Positions 26,722 to 35,707 of a stretch of DNA of 64,000 nucleotides are shown here, piece by piece; the stretch's first letter is position 1, and each line of letters starts with the position of its first letter. The stretch is from positions 124,001 through 188,000 of the forward strand of contig QFZU02000031.1 of the NCBI GenBank assembly GCA_003260025.2, read 5' to 3'. Both the position numbers and the translations under genes were made by a program. The stretch is from Microbispora triticiradicis (GTDB taxonomy: Bacteria; Actinomycetota; Actinomycetes; Streptosporangiales; Streptosporangiaceae). Under the pieces are notes generated by a model that worked only from the letters and a program-made list of their open reading frames with translations, made no database searches and was not told the DNA's origin.

Positions 26722-28827
26722 GTGGGTACAGCGCTCACATCCGCGGCGTTGATCGATCACGATCTGCCGGAACCGACCAGCTACCGCGGGCAGCACGTCA
26801 TCCCGCTGGAGGTCCCTTCCGACGCCTGGCTCGCCTATCACGGGCTCAGCTACTGGCTGGACCCCATCGTCGACGGTCAGGAGGGTACTTGCGGCATATC
26901 TCTGATCTCGGATGACGGGTTGGAGCTCACCTGCGCCGTCTACGACGAAGCCGGACGGGAAGTACCGCTCGCGGACAACTTCGCCGACCCGCGGAACCCC
27001 GACGCCCGATCGCTCCTCATCGTCCTGCGGGAGGGGGAGCCGAACCCCGGCACCAAGGCCGACGAGCCCGTCTGGACCGAACGGGTGCGCGGCAACTCAC
27101 TCACCTTCCGCTTCAACTACACCGGCAGCCGCGAGGTGCCGGACGTGGTCCTCCCGCTGGAGCTCGGGGCTCCGGTCGTGCAGCTTCTCGACCGGCGTAG
27201 GCTGTGCTTCCGCCTGAAGAGCCAGCCGGCGACCTCGACCCTCCTGGCGCAGCGGGACCGGGACCGGCCTCCGTCCGCCAGCCCGCTGATCTACCTGCAT
27301 GGCTACGAGGACCCCGACACCGGTGCCGAGACCATCGGAACACGCCTGCCGCCGATCGCCCTGACCCACGAGCGCATCGCCGCCGCCTGGCAGACCGCCA
27401 AGACCACCGGCTACTTCGACCCCACGGTGTTCCCCAACGTGCCGGGCGACCAGGACCAGGCCACCCGCGCCGGCCTGATCCGGACGGTCGCCGACCTCGA
27501 CGAGGCGACCGTGGTACAGCAGTTGTCTTCCGGCGCCCGCCTGGTGATCCGCCGGACCGAGACCGGGTCCTACACCTACCGCTTCCTGCCCGCCCCCTCG
27601 CACTGCCGTCCCGGGCTGGTGCTGGTGGAGTACTACCGGCTGACCTCGTTCCCCGCCCGGTACGGCCCTGGACGCACGATCAAGACGTTCTCGCTGCTGC
27701 CCGGGGAGAAGACCACCATCCGCGTCAGCACGTACAAGCGCTCGACCGAGAGTCTGCAGAAGACCGCGTCCATCCTGGACGCGAGCAACAGCGACACCGA
27801 AAGCGAGTTCGCCCGCACCGTCAACTCCGAACAGTCCAACCAGGACAACGCGAGCAGGAGTTTCGAATACCGGGTCGAGACCGAGGCCGAGGGGCAGGCC
27901 AACTGGGGCTGGGGCAGCGCCAGCGCCAAGGTCGCCGGCGGGGTGTCCGGAAGCTCCAACAGTGCCAGGCAGGAGCTCAGCAAGAACCTCACCAACGCGG
28001 TCAGCCGGAACGTCGCCCGCGCCTCCTCGCGCCGGGAGGTGCAGGTCGACACCAGCCTGGACGTGAAGCTGGAGGAGGGGGAGGAGCAGGCGGTCGAGCG
28101 AACGCTGGAGAACATCAACGTCAGCCGCACGCTCAACTTCGTCTTCCGCCAGATGAACCAGGAGTTCATCACGCTGCTGCACCTCGTGGACGTGCGTGTG
28201 GCCTTCTTCAACGGTCACGCCGAGTCTCGCGACGAGGTCCCGCTGACCGAACTCGACCGGCTGCTGGGCGACTGCCTGCGGCCCGATCGAATCGCCGAAG
28301 TCCGCGACGGCATCCACCGAGAGGTGAGGGCGATCCGCGACCTCGACGGACGGGCTCGTCCGGACTTCGTCCAGACGGTCTCCGGTGCCGAGGACGACCC
28401 GGCGGCCGCTCTCTTCGTCGACCCCGATTGCAGTTCCTCCCACGCGGGACCCAACAGTGTGGAGTACACCGTCCCCGGGGTCCTCGTCGCCGCCGGCCGG
28501 CACATCCTGCGGACGGACGGCATCGTCGTGGACGCCTTCCTCGGCGAGGGCAACGCGTTGGACGACTACTCGATCGGGCTGCAGACCCAGGCCGTACGGG
28601 CGCGGCAGGTCGAGAACAGTGCCGGCGAGGCCGACAGCCGACTGCGCCGAATCGAGGCCGAACGGCTCGAGCTGGCCCTCAAGATCGTCGCGGACAACGA
28701 CAGCGAGCGCGCCGCGCTCTACCAGCAGCTGTTCGTCCGGCCGCAGATCGTCAACCAGATCGATCACGCGGCGGTGAACTCCCTCCCGGACAACGGGCCG
28801 GTGTCCCAGCCGGCCTCGGCGAACTGA
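26722..28827 (+). CDS. Uncharacterised 701-residue protein, partner of a caspase-like protein
   Basis: I do not recognise this family. The protein has no signal peptide or obvious membrane helix. Residues 1-330 look like mixed beta domains. A distinct block begins GRTIKTFSLLPGEKTTIRVS. It is followed by a Ser/Asn/Gln-rich helix-like stretch (SNSDTESEFARTVNSEQSNQ), a Gly/Ser/Ala-rich alternating segment (NWGWGSASAKVAGGVSGSSN), and charged amphipathic helices (REVQVDTSLDVKLEEGEEQA). A second helical region lies near 620-670 (RLRRIEAERLELALKIV). The layout, with a long alternating segment between helices, could suit an oligomerising or membrane-inserting protein, but that is speculation. GGGGAG precedes the GTG. 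The next gene starts 15 bp downstream and encodes a clan CD-like protein. Confidence 0.7.
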   Translation: MGTALTSAALIDHDLPEPTSYRGQHVIPLEVPSDAWLAYHGLSYWLDPIVDGQEGTCGISLISDDGLELTCAVYDEAGREVPLADNFADPRNPDARSLLIVLREGEPNPGTKADEPVWTERVRGNSLTFRFNYTGSREVPDVVLPLELGAPVVQLLDRRRLCFRLKSQPATSTLLAQRDRDRPPSASPLIYLHGYEDPDTGAETIGTRLPPIALTHERIAAAWQTAKTTGYFDPTVFPNVPGDQDQATRAGLIRTVADLDEATVVQQLSSGARLVIRRTETGSYTYRFLPAPSHCRPGLVLVEYYRLTSFPARYGPGRTIKTFSLLPGEKTTIRVSTYKRSTESLQKTASILDASNSDTESEFARTVNSEQSNQDNASRSFEYRVETEAEGQANWGWGSASAKVAGGVSGSSNSARQELSKNLTNAVSRNVARASSRREVQVDTSLDVKLEEGEEQAVERTLENINVSRTLNFVFRQMNQEFITLLHLVDVRVAFFNGHAESRDEVPLTELDRLLGDCLRPDRIAEVRDGIHREVRAIRDLDGRARPDFVQTVSGAEDDPAAALFVDPDCSSSHAGPNSVEYTVPGVLVAAGRHILRTDGIVVDAFLGEGNALDDYSIGLQTQAVRARQVENSAGEADSRLRRIEAERLELALKIVADNDSERAALYQQLFVRPQIVNQIDHAAVNSLPDNGPVSQPASAN

Positions 28828-28842
28828 CCCGGCACGGCCGCG

Positions 28843-30027
28843 ATGATGCCGTTCGAGGAGCAGGAAGCACTGGGGACGAAGGCGCTGGGTGAGGAAAGCG
28901 AGATCACTCCGCAGGCCCGCGTCCTCCGTCCCGACGCGACCCGCAACGCGACGAGAGCGCTGACGGCGTCCGCCCCGCGCCAGGCGCCACCGGCGGTCCC
29001 GGTGCAGGTGTCGTGGCTCGACATCCCCCTCATCCCCCAATCGGTGGCGACCGGGGATGCGTTGGATTCCCAGCTGAACGACCGTATGAACCGGGTAGAC
29101 GCCGCGATCGCGCAGGCAGAGGCGTCGGTCCTGCATGATCTGTACGGAATGATCATGCCGCTCAGTCTGCTGCGTGAGGTGGTGACGACGGTGCGCGCGA
29201 AGCTACAGGCAAAGCCCGTCGAAGTGCCGGAGACGGTCATGACGATCAACACCGCCATTGCCCGGATGCGCGCACAGGTGCCACAACGCAGGACGCTCAT
29301 CGTCTTCGACAAGAGCGCGGGCCCCTCGGTCGACCGCTTGACCAAGGAGACCAGGAAAGGCCCGTACCGCTCCCGCTGGACCGAGATCCATCCGGTGGGC
29401 TCGATCTACGACATAGCCCAGGTGATGGCGGACCTGAAGGAGACGTGGACGACGCTCGACCGGCTCGTCATTCAGGGACACGGGCAGTCGGGCTATCTGT
29501 GGGTGGGCGGCGGCACCAATCCAACCACCAAGTATGACAACACGGACAAGGCGTTCTCCGCCTCGGTCGTGACTCCGGGGCAGCGGTCGTACGCCGTCAC
29601 GAACGGTCTGCGCAAGCAGGCGCAAGCACTGGGCCTGGGTTACCAAGGCGGCTTCGCCGACTGCCCCGCCGTGATCCTGACCGGGTGCAACGTCGCCTAC
29701 AGAGAGATGGGCCGCGACCTCGTCCGGCTGATCTCCGCGAACGTGTTCCCCCTCTGCGTCGTCGTGGCCTTCGTCGACTACACGACCATCTACGACGATC
29801 CCGACAACCGGCAACGCGGCATCATCTGGAAGCTCGGCGGCACCGGGGTCGAGAAACGACTCCCGCAACCGGACACGATGGTGGTGGCCTATCAGGGTGA
29901 GTTCCTGGACTGGGAGCAGTACCAGAACCACCGGCTGATCGGGCAGCGGGGAATGGAGCAGCCGGGGCAGGGACTCCTCACCCAGATGCGGACCATTGGG
30001 GTCGATCTCGGACAGCCCCAGAAATGA
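28843..30027 (+). CDS. Caspase-like (clan CD) putative cysteine peptidase
   Basis: The product of 394 residues has a flexible N-terminal 60 residues, a helical region (about 70-140), and a C-terminal alpha/beta domain. LDRLVIQGHGQSGYLWVG (His213) and CPAVILTGCNVAYREMG (Cys282) both sit at the end of predicted strands. This is the His-Gly/Cys arrangement and spacing of caspase-like clan CD peptidases and of DUF4347-type domains. There is no signal peptide. It lies 15 bp after the 701-residue gene and almost certainly shares its transcript. A peptidase that processes or is triggered by its partner is a reasonable hypothesis. The dyad is seen; activity and substrate are inferred. Confidence 0.65.
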   Translation: MMPFEEQEALGTKALGEESEITPQARVLRPDATRNATRALTASAPRQAPPAVPVQVSWLDIPLIPQSVATGDALDSQLNDRMNRVDAAIAQAEASVLHDLYGMIMPLSLLREVVTTVRAKLQAKPVEVPETVMTINTAIARMRAQVPQRRTLIVFDKSAGPSVDRLTKETRKGPYRSRWTEIHPVGSIYDIAQVMADLKETWTTLDRLVIQGHGQSGYLWVGGGTNPTTKYDNTDKAFSASVVTPGQRSYAVTNGLRKQAQALGLGYQGGFADCPAVILTGCNVAYREMGRDLVRLISANVFPLCVVVAFVDYTTIYDDPDNRQRGIIWKLGGTGVEKRLPQPDTMVVAYQGEFLDWEQYQNHRLIGQRGMEQPGQGLLTQMRTIGVDLGQPQK

Positions 30028-30087
30028 CCTGGCACCGCGTCGCCGTGACGAGGTCCCGTGCTCCGGAGCGCGGACGAAGTGGTGGGT

Positions 30088-30456
30088 TCAGCGCGACTGG
30101 TGGCAGACCGCCTCGACGTTGTTGCCATCGGGATCGCGTACGAAGGCGCCGTAGTAGTCCGGGTGGTACTCCGGCCAGACTCGCGGCTCGTGCAGGACCT
30201 CCGCGCCGGCGCCGACGGCCGCGGCGAAGAAGGCGTCGACCAACTGGCGGTCGGTTGCCGTGAAAGCGATGTGCGACTCGCGGAAACCGTCGCCGGTCGA
30301 CTGCCGGCCGATCCAGAACGTGGGGCGGTCGACGCCGTATCCGATGACCGGACCGAACTCCATGATCCGTCTGCCGCCGAGCGGCGCCAGAACGGCGTCG
30401 TAGAAGGCCGCGCTCTTGACGAGGTCTCCGCACTGAATCGAAAAGTGATCAAGCAT
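30088..30456 (-). CDS. VOC (glyoxalase-like) family protein
   Basis: This is a single-domain vicinal-oxygen-chelate protein of 122 residues. It starts MLDHFSIQCGDLVKSAAFYD, the first beta-alpha-beta motif with the His metal ligand, and ends YGAFVRDPDGNNVEAVCH with the usual Asp-Pro-Asp-Gly-Asn and Glu ligand. I chose the ATG at 30456 because the domain begins there; the frame to 30510 adds unrelated sequence. The function could be a small-molecule resistance or isomerase role; there is no neighbour to narrow it. It is convergent with the caspase-like gene. Confidence 0.85.
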   Translation of the reverse strand: MLDHFSIQCGDLVKSAAFYDAVLAPLGGRRIMEFGPVIGYGVDRPTFWIGRQSTGDGFRESHIAFTATDRQLVDAFFAAAVGAGAEVLHEPRVWPEYHPDYYGAFVRDPDGNNVEAVCHQSR

Positions 30457-30680
30457 GGCGGCAGTCTGCCAGACGGCACCGACAGCAGCGGGGCACCCAG
30501 ACAGCTGCATGATGGAGTGCCGCGTCCTCCGCGGCAGCGTCAGCGGAACTCCTCATCCACTACATAGTCAAGACTGAGAAGTCGAGCGCAGAGATCCGAC
30601 GCGGGGACGCGCCGCCCTGGATAGCGTACTTACGCCGGCTAGATCACTTAGTCGGAGTTCTCTACGTCCGGGGGTTGTCC

Positions 30681-31619
30681 ATGTCGATCACGTCTCGTCC
30701 GCTCACACAGACGGAGCTTCTCCTGGAGCTCGAACCCGTGGTCGGGCGGGAGCTGGATCGGCATCTCGCGGTGGCCAGGGAGTGGTTCCCGCACGAGTAC
30801 GTTCCATGGAGCGAGGGCCGGACGTTCGACGGTGTCCTGGAGGGTGAGGCCTGGTCGCCGGAGGACTCCTCGATCTCCGAGGCCGCCCGTGTCTCTCTCG
30901 TCGTCAACCTCCTGACCGAGGACAACCTTCCGAGCTACCACCACGAGATCGCCACCACTTTCGGCAGGGACGGCGCCTGGGGCACGTGGGTGCACCGGTG
31001 GACGGCGGAGGAGGGGCGGCACGGGATCGCTATCCGTGACTACCTCACCGTCACCCGGGCCGTCGACCCGGTCACCCTGGAGCGGGCCAGGATGAGCCAC
31101 ATGCAGAACGGCTTCGCCACCCAGTACGACGGCATGCTCCGGCAGTTGGCATACGTATCGTTCCAGGAGCTGGCCACCCGTATCGCCCACCGGAACACCG
31201 GGAGGGTATCGGGGGACGGGGTCTGCGAGAGGCTGCTGTCGAGAGTCGCCGCTGACGAGAACCTCCACATGCTCTTCTACCGGAACCTGCTCGCGGCCGC
31301 GTTCGAGCTGGCCCCTTCGCAGACCATGCGAGCCGTCACCGATGTCGTGACGTCGTTCCAGATGCCGGGCCAGGGCATGGAGGGTTTCCCCCGCAAGTCG
31401 GTGACGATCGCCATGGCGGGTATCTACGACCTGCGACAGCACTCTGATGAGGTCCTGCTCCCGGTGCTGCGGCACTGGAAGGCATTCGACATCGAAGGGC
31501 TCGACGCCGAAGGGGAGCAGGCTCGCGAGGAGCTGTCGGCCTTCCTGGCTCAGCTCGACGCGGCCGCTGCCCGCTTCGAGGAGAGACGGGAGGCCCGGCG
31601 GGCGAGGGCCGAAGCCTGA
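30681..31619 (+). CDS. Acyl-ACP desaturase (diiron, DesA type)
   Basis: This soluble diiron enzyme of 312 residues is predicted to put a double bond in an acyl-ACP chain. The ligand motifs are visible: EDNLPSYHHE and EEGRHG (second-helix Glu and His), and DENLHMLFY for the later pair. N-terminal LLLELEPVVGRELDRHLAVA and WSEGRTFDG are typical of actinobacterial DesA1/DesA2-like proteins. The ATG at 30681 is preceded by GGGGG. It could feed unsaturated acyl chains to the distal PKS/ole operon, but nothing in the sequence ties them together. Confidence 0.88.
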   Translation: MSITSRPLTQTELLLELEPVVGRELDRHLAVAREWFPHEYVPWSEGRTFDGVLEGEAWSPEDSSISEAARVSLVVNLLTEDNLPSYHHEIATTFGRDGAWGTWVHRWTAEEGRHGIAIRDYLTVTRAVDPVTLERARMSHMQNGFATQYDGMLRQLAYVSFQELATRIAHRNTGRVSGDGVCERLLSRVAADENLHMLFYRNLLAAAFELAPSQTMRAVTDVVTSFQMPGQGMEGFPRKSVTIAMAGIYDLRQHSDEVLLPVLRHWKAFDIEGLDAEGEQAREELSAFLAQLDAAAARFEERREARRARAEA

Positions 31620-31685
31620 AACGGGGCGCAGGCAACTAGGGCAATACGTCGCGAGCGGTCTCGTCGGCGGCACATACTGGAGAGG

Positions 31686-31913
31686 ATGAAGCCAGCCAGC
31701 GGCGAGCATCGCCGTCACCTGTCCACAAGTCCCTTCAAACCCCCGCCCCCCGCCGCGCCGCTCGAGCGGTTCAGCGTGAACGACCAGGTGACCCACGATC
31801 GGTACGGCCTCGGTGTGGTCATCGGTGTAGAGGACGGCGTAGCCGTGTTCGTCGACTTCCGATCGCAGCAGGAACGGATCACGGCTCCGTTCAAGCGGCT
31901 GTACAAACTCTGA
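31686..31913 (+). CDS. Small conserved protein with Tudor/KOW-like fold
   Basis: The 75-residue product has a Pro-rich N-terminal third and then FSVNDQVTHDRYGLGVVIGV followed by VDFRSQQERI. That beta-rich module resembles the small Tudor-like domain at the end of UvrD/PcrA helicases and many stand-alone actinobacterial proteins. GGAGAGG precedes the ATG. The role is unknown; binding to nucleic acid or RNA polymerase is possible. Confidence 0.65.
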   Translation: MKPASGEHRRHLSTSPFKPPPPAAPLERFSVNDQVTHDRYGLGVVIGVEDGVAVFVDFRSQQERITAPFKRLYKL

Positions 31914-32064
31914 GACCGCTGCACCCCAGGGGAGACGCCCCCGGGTGTGGAGCGGCGGATTCGGGTTCGCCGAAGAATCCGAGGTCGCAGACGGCAACCC
32001 CGACGGCAACGTCCACCGCCCAACCGTCGTTCGGCGAGGACGTTGCCGTGGGGAAGCTGAGGAC

Positions 32065-32160
32065 GTGAGTCTCCACGTACCTCCGCAGGATGTCGGAGCC
32101 CCACGGGCGCAGGCCGGTGCAGATCAGGGGCCGACGGCGGCGGGCTGGGATCAAGGGTGA
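32065..32160 (+). pseudogene. Decayed 5' end of a PaaX-like regulator gene
   Basis: The reading VSLHVPPQDVGAPRAQAGAD matches the N-terminus of the intact PaaX-like protein at 35708 (VSVVVSPDDVGVPRAQAGPT). DNA similarity extends upstream of both starts (about 32030-32130 versus 35670-35765), so it is a duplication of promoter and first codons. It ends at TGA after 31 codons, with no HTH. The rest of 31914-32483 holds no gene I can support. Confidence 0.7.
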
Positions 32161-32483
32161 TCGACCAACGGCAATTGCGGATGCACTCCGATCCCTCGCT
32201 CGCCCGCACAACCGGTCGCCGACATCGGCATGCCTGAGCCTCCAGACATGACCGCGTCGGCCGCCCCGTTCGGCGATGCGACCAAGGAGAGGTTCGTCCT
32301 GTCACTCCGGTATGCCGTAGGCACAGGTGGCGTCCGGGGACCCCGGCATCGCCGCTCGCCCGGTCTGCTCTTGACGAGTGACCGACGTTCGGCATGCTCT
32401 TGACGGCGGTAAAAAAGCTGCCATAGCTTCGGGGGGTTCCGCGTTCACAGGACACCCTCCTCTTCCGATATGGGAGCGCTTTC

Positions 32484-33869
32484 GTGCCTCGACGCCTCCT
32501 CCGCATTCCCGCCGCCGTCGCCGGCTCTCTCGCCCTCGCCGCGGCGACCCTGACCGGAACCGCCGGGGCCGCGACGGACACCCGGACCGGCGCCATCGCC
32601 GCGGCCGCCGCCCCCTCGCACCTGTCCGGCACCCTCGCCGACGGCGCCACCTGGATCGCCGACGTGCCCGCGGACTGGAACGGCACACTCCTGCTGTTCA
32701 GCCATGGCTATGGTCCGGCCGTCGCGCAGAACGCGCCTTCCGACGAGGCCCGTACGGCCCTTCTCTCGGAGGGTTACGCGCTCGCCGGTTCCTCCTTCGA
32801 TCCGCAGGGCTCGTGGTGGGCGCTGAACAGTGCCGAACGCGACCAGTTCGCCACCCTGGACGCCTTTGGCCGTACGGCCGGCCGGCCGTCCCGCGTCCTG
32901 TCGGTCGGGCTGTCCATGGGCGGCCTGGTCAACGCCCAGATCGCCCGCGACGGGGCCGGCCGCGTCCACGGGGCCCTCGGGCTGTGCGGTCTCGTCGCGG
33001 GAGGCGTCGACCTGGACAACTACCAATACGACGCCGAGTACACGATCGCCTCGCTGCTGATGCCCGGCCAGGAGGTGCGGCTCACCGGCTTCGCCGACGC
33101 AGCGGACGCCGCCGCGACGGCGCAGCGGCTGACCGACGCCGTGACCGCCGCGCAGGCCACCCCGCAGGGACGGGCCAGGATCGCGCTCGCCGCCGCCTAC
33201 CTCAACCAGAGCGACTGGGCGCCCGACCACGACCCGCCGGCGGCCGGCGATCCCGAGGGGCAGGAGGCCCAGCAGTTCGCCTGGCTCTCCCAAGGGGTGC
33301 TCGGGTTCATCGAGAACGGCCGCTGGTCCATCGAGCAGTCCGCCGGGGGCAACACGTCCTGGAACGCCGGGATCGACTACGCAGCGCTGCTGCGCGACTC
33401 CGAGCACGCCGGCCAGGTCCGGGCGCTGTATCGCAAGGCCGGCCTCGACCTGCGCGCCGACCTGGCCACTTTGACCCGCGGCGCGCACCTGCACGCCGAT
33501 CCGGGGGCGCGGCGCAGGCTGGAGGCGTCCTCCACCGCCGGTCAGAGCCTCGCGGTGCCGCTGCTCAACCTGCACACCATCGCCGACCAGCTCGTTCCGG
33601 TGCAGCAGGAGACGGCGTTCGCCGAACGGGTCCGGGCGGCCGGTGACGACCGGCTGCTCCGGCAGGCGTACGTCGCGCGCCAGGGCCACTGCGCCTTCAC
33701 CACCGCGGAGATCGTCGCGGGTGTGCGGGCGCTCGACAGGCGGGTCACGACCGGCCGCTGGGGCGACGTCGCCGAACCCGCCGTGCTGCAGCGCTCCGCT
33801 CTGTCGCTGAACCTCGGCGGGGCCGCCTTCGTCCGCTACCGGCCCGGCCGCCTCGTCGTCGGCCGGTGA
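32484..33869 (+). CDS. Secreted alpha/beta hydrolase
   Basis: This exported hydrolase has 461 residues: a signal peptide (1-30, ending TAGAAT), the oxyanion strand LLLFSHGYGPAV, and the nucleophile elbow VGLSMGGLVNAQ. Near the C-terminus the Asp region NLHTIADQLVPVQQE and the His region RQGHCAFTTAE complete a triad. It resembles actinomycete extracellular esterase or peptidase-like proteins without a firm substrate. GGGAG lies 7 bases before the GTG. It is monocistronic. Confidence 0.85.
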   Translation: MPRRLLRIPAAVAGSLALAAATLTGTAGAATDTRTGAIAAAAAPSHLSGTLADGATWIADVPADWNGTLLLFSHGYGPAVAQNAPSDEARTALLSEGYALAGSSFDPQGSWWALNSAERDQFATLDAFGRTAGRPSRVLSVGLSMGGLVNAQIARDGAGRVHGALGLCGLVAGGVDLDNYQYDAEYTIASLLMPGQEVRLTGFADAADAAATAQRLTDAVTAAQATPQGRARIALAAAYLNQSDWAPDHDPPAAGDPEGQEAQQFAWLSQGVLGFIENGRWSIEQSAGGNTSWNAGIDYAALLRDSEHAGQVRALYRKAGLDLRADLATLTRGAHLHADPGARRRLEASSTAGQSLAVPLLNLHTIADQLVPVQQETAFAERVRAAGDDRLLRQAYVARQGHCAFTTAEIVAGVRALDRRVTTGRWGDVAEPAVLQRSALSLNLGGAAFVRYRPGRLVVGR

Positions 33870-34072
33870 TCGGCTCGCGGACGCCGGCAGGCCCGGCGGA
33901 GACCAGGTGATCCCGGTCCGCGTCCACCCGTTCGCGGTGGAGGCGGACCGGGGCACTCTGGTCGATCGTCGCCCGGCGCGTCGCGGCGTGCCTGGTCGCC
34001 GAAGGCGTCGTACGGGTTCGCCGCGAGCGGTTCGGGCACACCGCGCATAATCCCTTCGGTAGTCGTCCGTGC
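33870..34072. other. Intergenic space
   Basis: These 203 bases lie between two convergent genes. I see no gene or clear terminator stem. Confidence 0.4.
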
Positions 34073-34822
34073 TCAGACCTGGCTGGCGCCGCCGTCCACG
34101 TAGATCTCGGAGCCGGTCATGTAGGTGCTGGCGTCGGAGGCGAGGAAGACGACCGCGTCGGCGACCTCCTCCGGGCGGCCCAGCCGGTTCATCGGCACGC
34201 CCGCAGCGAGGTTCTCGAGCAACTGCTGTGAGCTCGCGGCGTCCGGGGCGAGGCCGCTGAGGCCGGGGGTCTCGATCGGCCCCGGCGCGATGCTGTTGAC
34301 CCGGATGCCGCGGTCCACGAGCTCGCTCGCCCAGCTGCGGGTGAAGGAGCGCAGTGCCGCCTTGCTCGCGGCGTAGACGCTGAACGCCGCCGCGCCCTTC
34401 ACGTCGATGTTGGAGCTGGTCACCACGATCGAGGCGCCGCGGTTGAGCAGGGGCAGCACCGCCTGCACGGTGAACAGGGTGCCGCCGACGTTGGTGTTGA
34501 AGGTGTCGGCGTAGTGCTGCCAGGTGATGTCGCCGAGCGCGGCGAACTCGCCGCCGCCGGCGTTGGCGAACACGATGTCCAGCCCGGCGCCGCGGTCCCG
34601 GATCGACGCGGCGACGCGGTCGAGGTCGGCCAGGTCGGTCACTTCGGCCGCTACGCCGGTGGCGTTCTCGCCGATCTCGGCGACGGCGGCGTCGAGAGCC
34701 TCCTGCCGGCGTCCGGAGAGGAAGACGTAGGCGCCCTCGGCGGCGAGGCGGCGGGCCGCGGCGAGGCCGATGCCCGCTGTGGCGCCGGTGACGAGGGCGG
34801 TCTTGCCGGTGAGCTGTCCCAT
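34073..34822 (-). CDS. Short-chain dehydrogenase/reductase
   Basis: This classical SDR of 249 residues has TGATAGIG (NAD(P)-binding), NAGGG, the catalytic Ser in VVTSSNIDVKGAA, YAASK (Tyr/Lys) and the closing IYVDGGASQV. The Arg in SGRRQEAL after strand 2 suggests NADP preference. AAGGAG lies 7 bases before the ATG at 34822. It is divergent from a TetR gene with a duplicated operator in between, the usual layout for a TetR-controlled SDR. The substrate is unknown. Confidence 0.9.
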   Translation of the reverse strand: MGQLTGKTALVTGATAGIGLAAARRLAAEGAYVFLSGRRQEALDAAVAEIGENATGVAAEVTDLADLDRVAASIRDRGAGLDIVFANAGGGEFAALGDITWQHYADTFNTNVGGTLFTVQAVLPLLNRGASIVVTSSNIDVKGAAAFSVYAASKAALRSFTRSWASELVDRGIRVNSIAPGPIETPGLSGLAPDAASSQQLLENLAAGVPMNRLGRPEEVADAVVFLASDASTYMTGSEIYVDGGASQV

Positions 34823-34910
34823 GGTGATTTCTCCTTCGTTCACTTCGTCAGAGCGGCCAGTCCGCATCACTGTGGAAGCGGCAGGCCGGGTGAGCCGGGT
34901 TTGTTCCTAT

Positions 34911-34976
34911 TTCTGTATCGATCGGTACGCAATAGGGAACCCCGGCACGCGTCCAGATATTTCTGTACTGATCGGT
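34911..34976. promoter_or_regulatory. Duplicated TetR site between SDR and TetR genes
   Basis: TTCTGTATCGATCGGT (34911-34926) and TTCTGTACTGATCGGT (34961-34976) are direct repeats 50 bp apart, one near each divergent start. They differ at two positions. Binding by the adjacent TetR protein is the natural reading. Confidence 0.65.
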
Positions 34977-35013
34977 TAGGATGAGGGACGTCACCGAGGT
35001 GGGAGACGAGAAG

Positions 35014-35634
35014 ATGGCGGAGAAGACCCGGGAGCGGGGCCGTCCGCGAGGCTTCGACGCGAACGCGGCCCTCGACCGCGCCGTGGAGGTGTTCTGGCGC
35101 CGGGGTTACGAAGGCGCCTCGCTCAGCGACCTCACCGAGGCCATGGGCATCAACCGGCCGAGCCTGTACGCCGCCTACGGCAACAAGGAGGAACTGTTCC
35201 GCCGGGCGGTCGCGCGCTACGCAGAGGCCGACATGGCGTACGCGCGGGAAGCGCTCGCGGAGCCCACGGCTTACCAGGTGATCGCCAGGTTCCTGCGCGC
35301 CAACGCCGACGCCCTCACCCGGACCGACCGCCCGCCGGGATGCCTGTCCATCCAGGGCGGTCTGTCCGACGGCAGCGACGGCGGCAGCGTCGCCCAGTTC
35401 CTGGCCGCCAGCCGGCTCGCGGGGGAGCGGGCGCTGGCGGAGCGCCTGGTCCGCGCGGTCGACGAGGGCGATCTGCCGACCGGGACCGATCCGGTGGCCC
35501 TCGCCCGCTATGTCATGGTCGTCAGCGAGGGCAACGCGGTGCACGCCGCGGCGGGCGCCGATCGGGCAGGCTTGCACGCCACCGTGGACATCGCGCTGCG
35601 AGCCGTACCAGGAAATCCGCAGGGGGCGGGGTGA
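35014..35634 (+). CDS. TetR-family regulator of the divergent SDR
   Basis: This protein of about 206 residues starts MAEKTRERGRPRGFDANAAL and has the HTH ASLSDLTEAMGINRPSLYAA followed by YGNKEELFRRAV. The C-terminal domain is of the YcdC/AefR-like kind (PPGCLSIQGGLSDG, with a conserved Cys in the ligand pocket). The ATG at 35014 has GGGAG about 8 bases upstream; the frame also opens at 34981. The pair with the SDR suggests a response to an electrophile or redox-active compound, in line with the Cys, but that is inference. Confidence 0.88.
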   Translation: MAEKTRERGRPRGFDANAALDRAVEVFWRRGYEGASLSDLTEAMGINRPSLYAAYGNKEELFRRAVARYAEADMAYAREALAEPTAYQVIARFLRANADALTRTDRPPGCLSIQGGLSDGSDGGSVAQFLAASRLAGERALAERLVRAVDEGDLPTGTDPVALARYVMVVSEGNAVHAAAGADRAGLHATVDIALRAVPGNPQGAG

Positions 35635-35707
35635 GGGTATCGATGAGTCCCCCGTCACTCGGCGCCGGCACTTCGGCGAGGGCGTTGTGGTGGGGCAAGC
35701 TGAGGGC

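Noticed and set aside
30681..31619. The acyl-ACP desaturase as part of the PKS/ole cluster
   Set aside because: It lies about 8 kb away, on the other strand, with unrelated genes between; only a metabolic link can be imagined.
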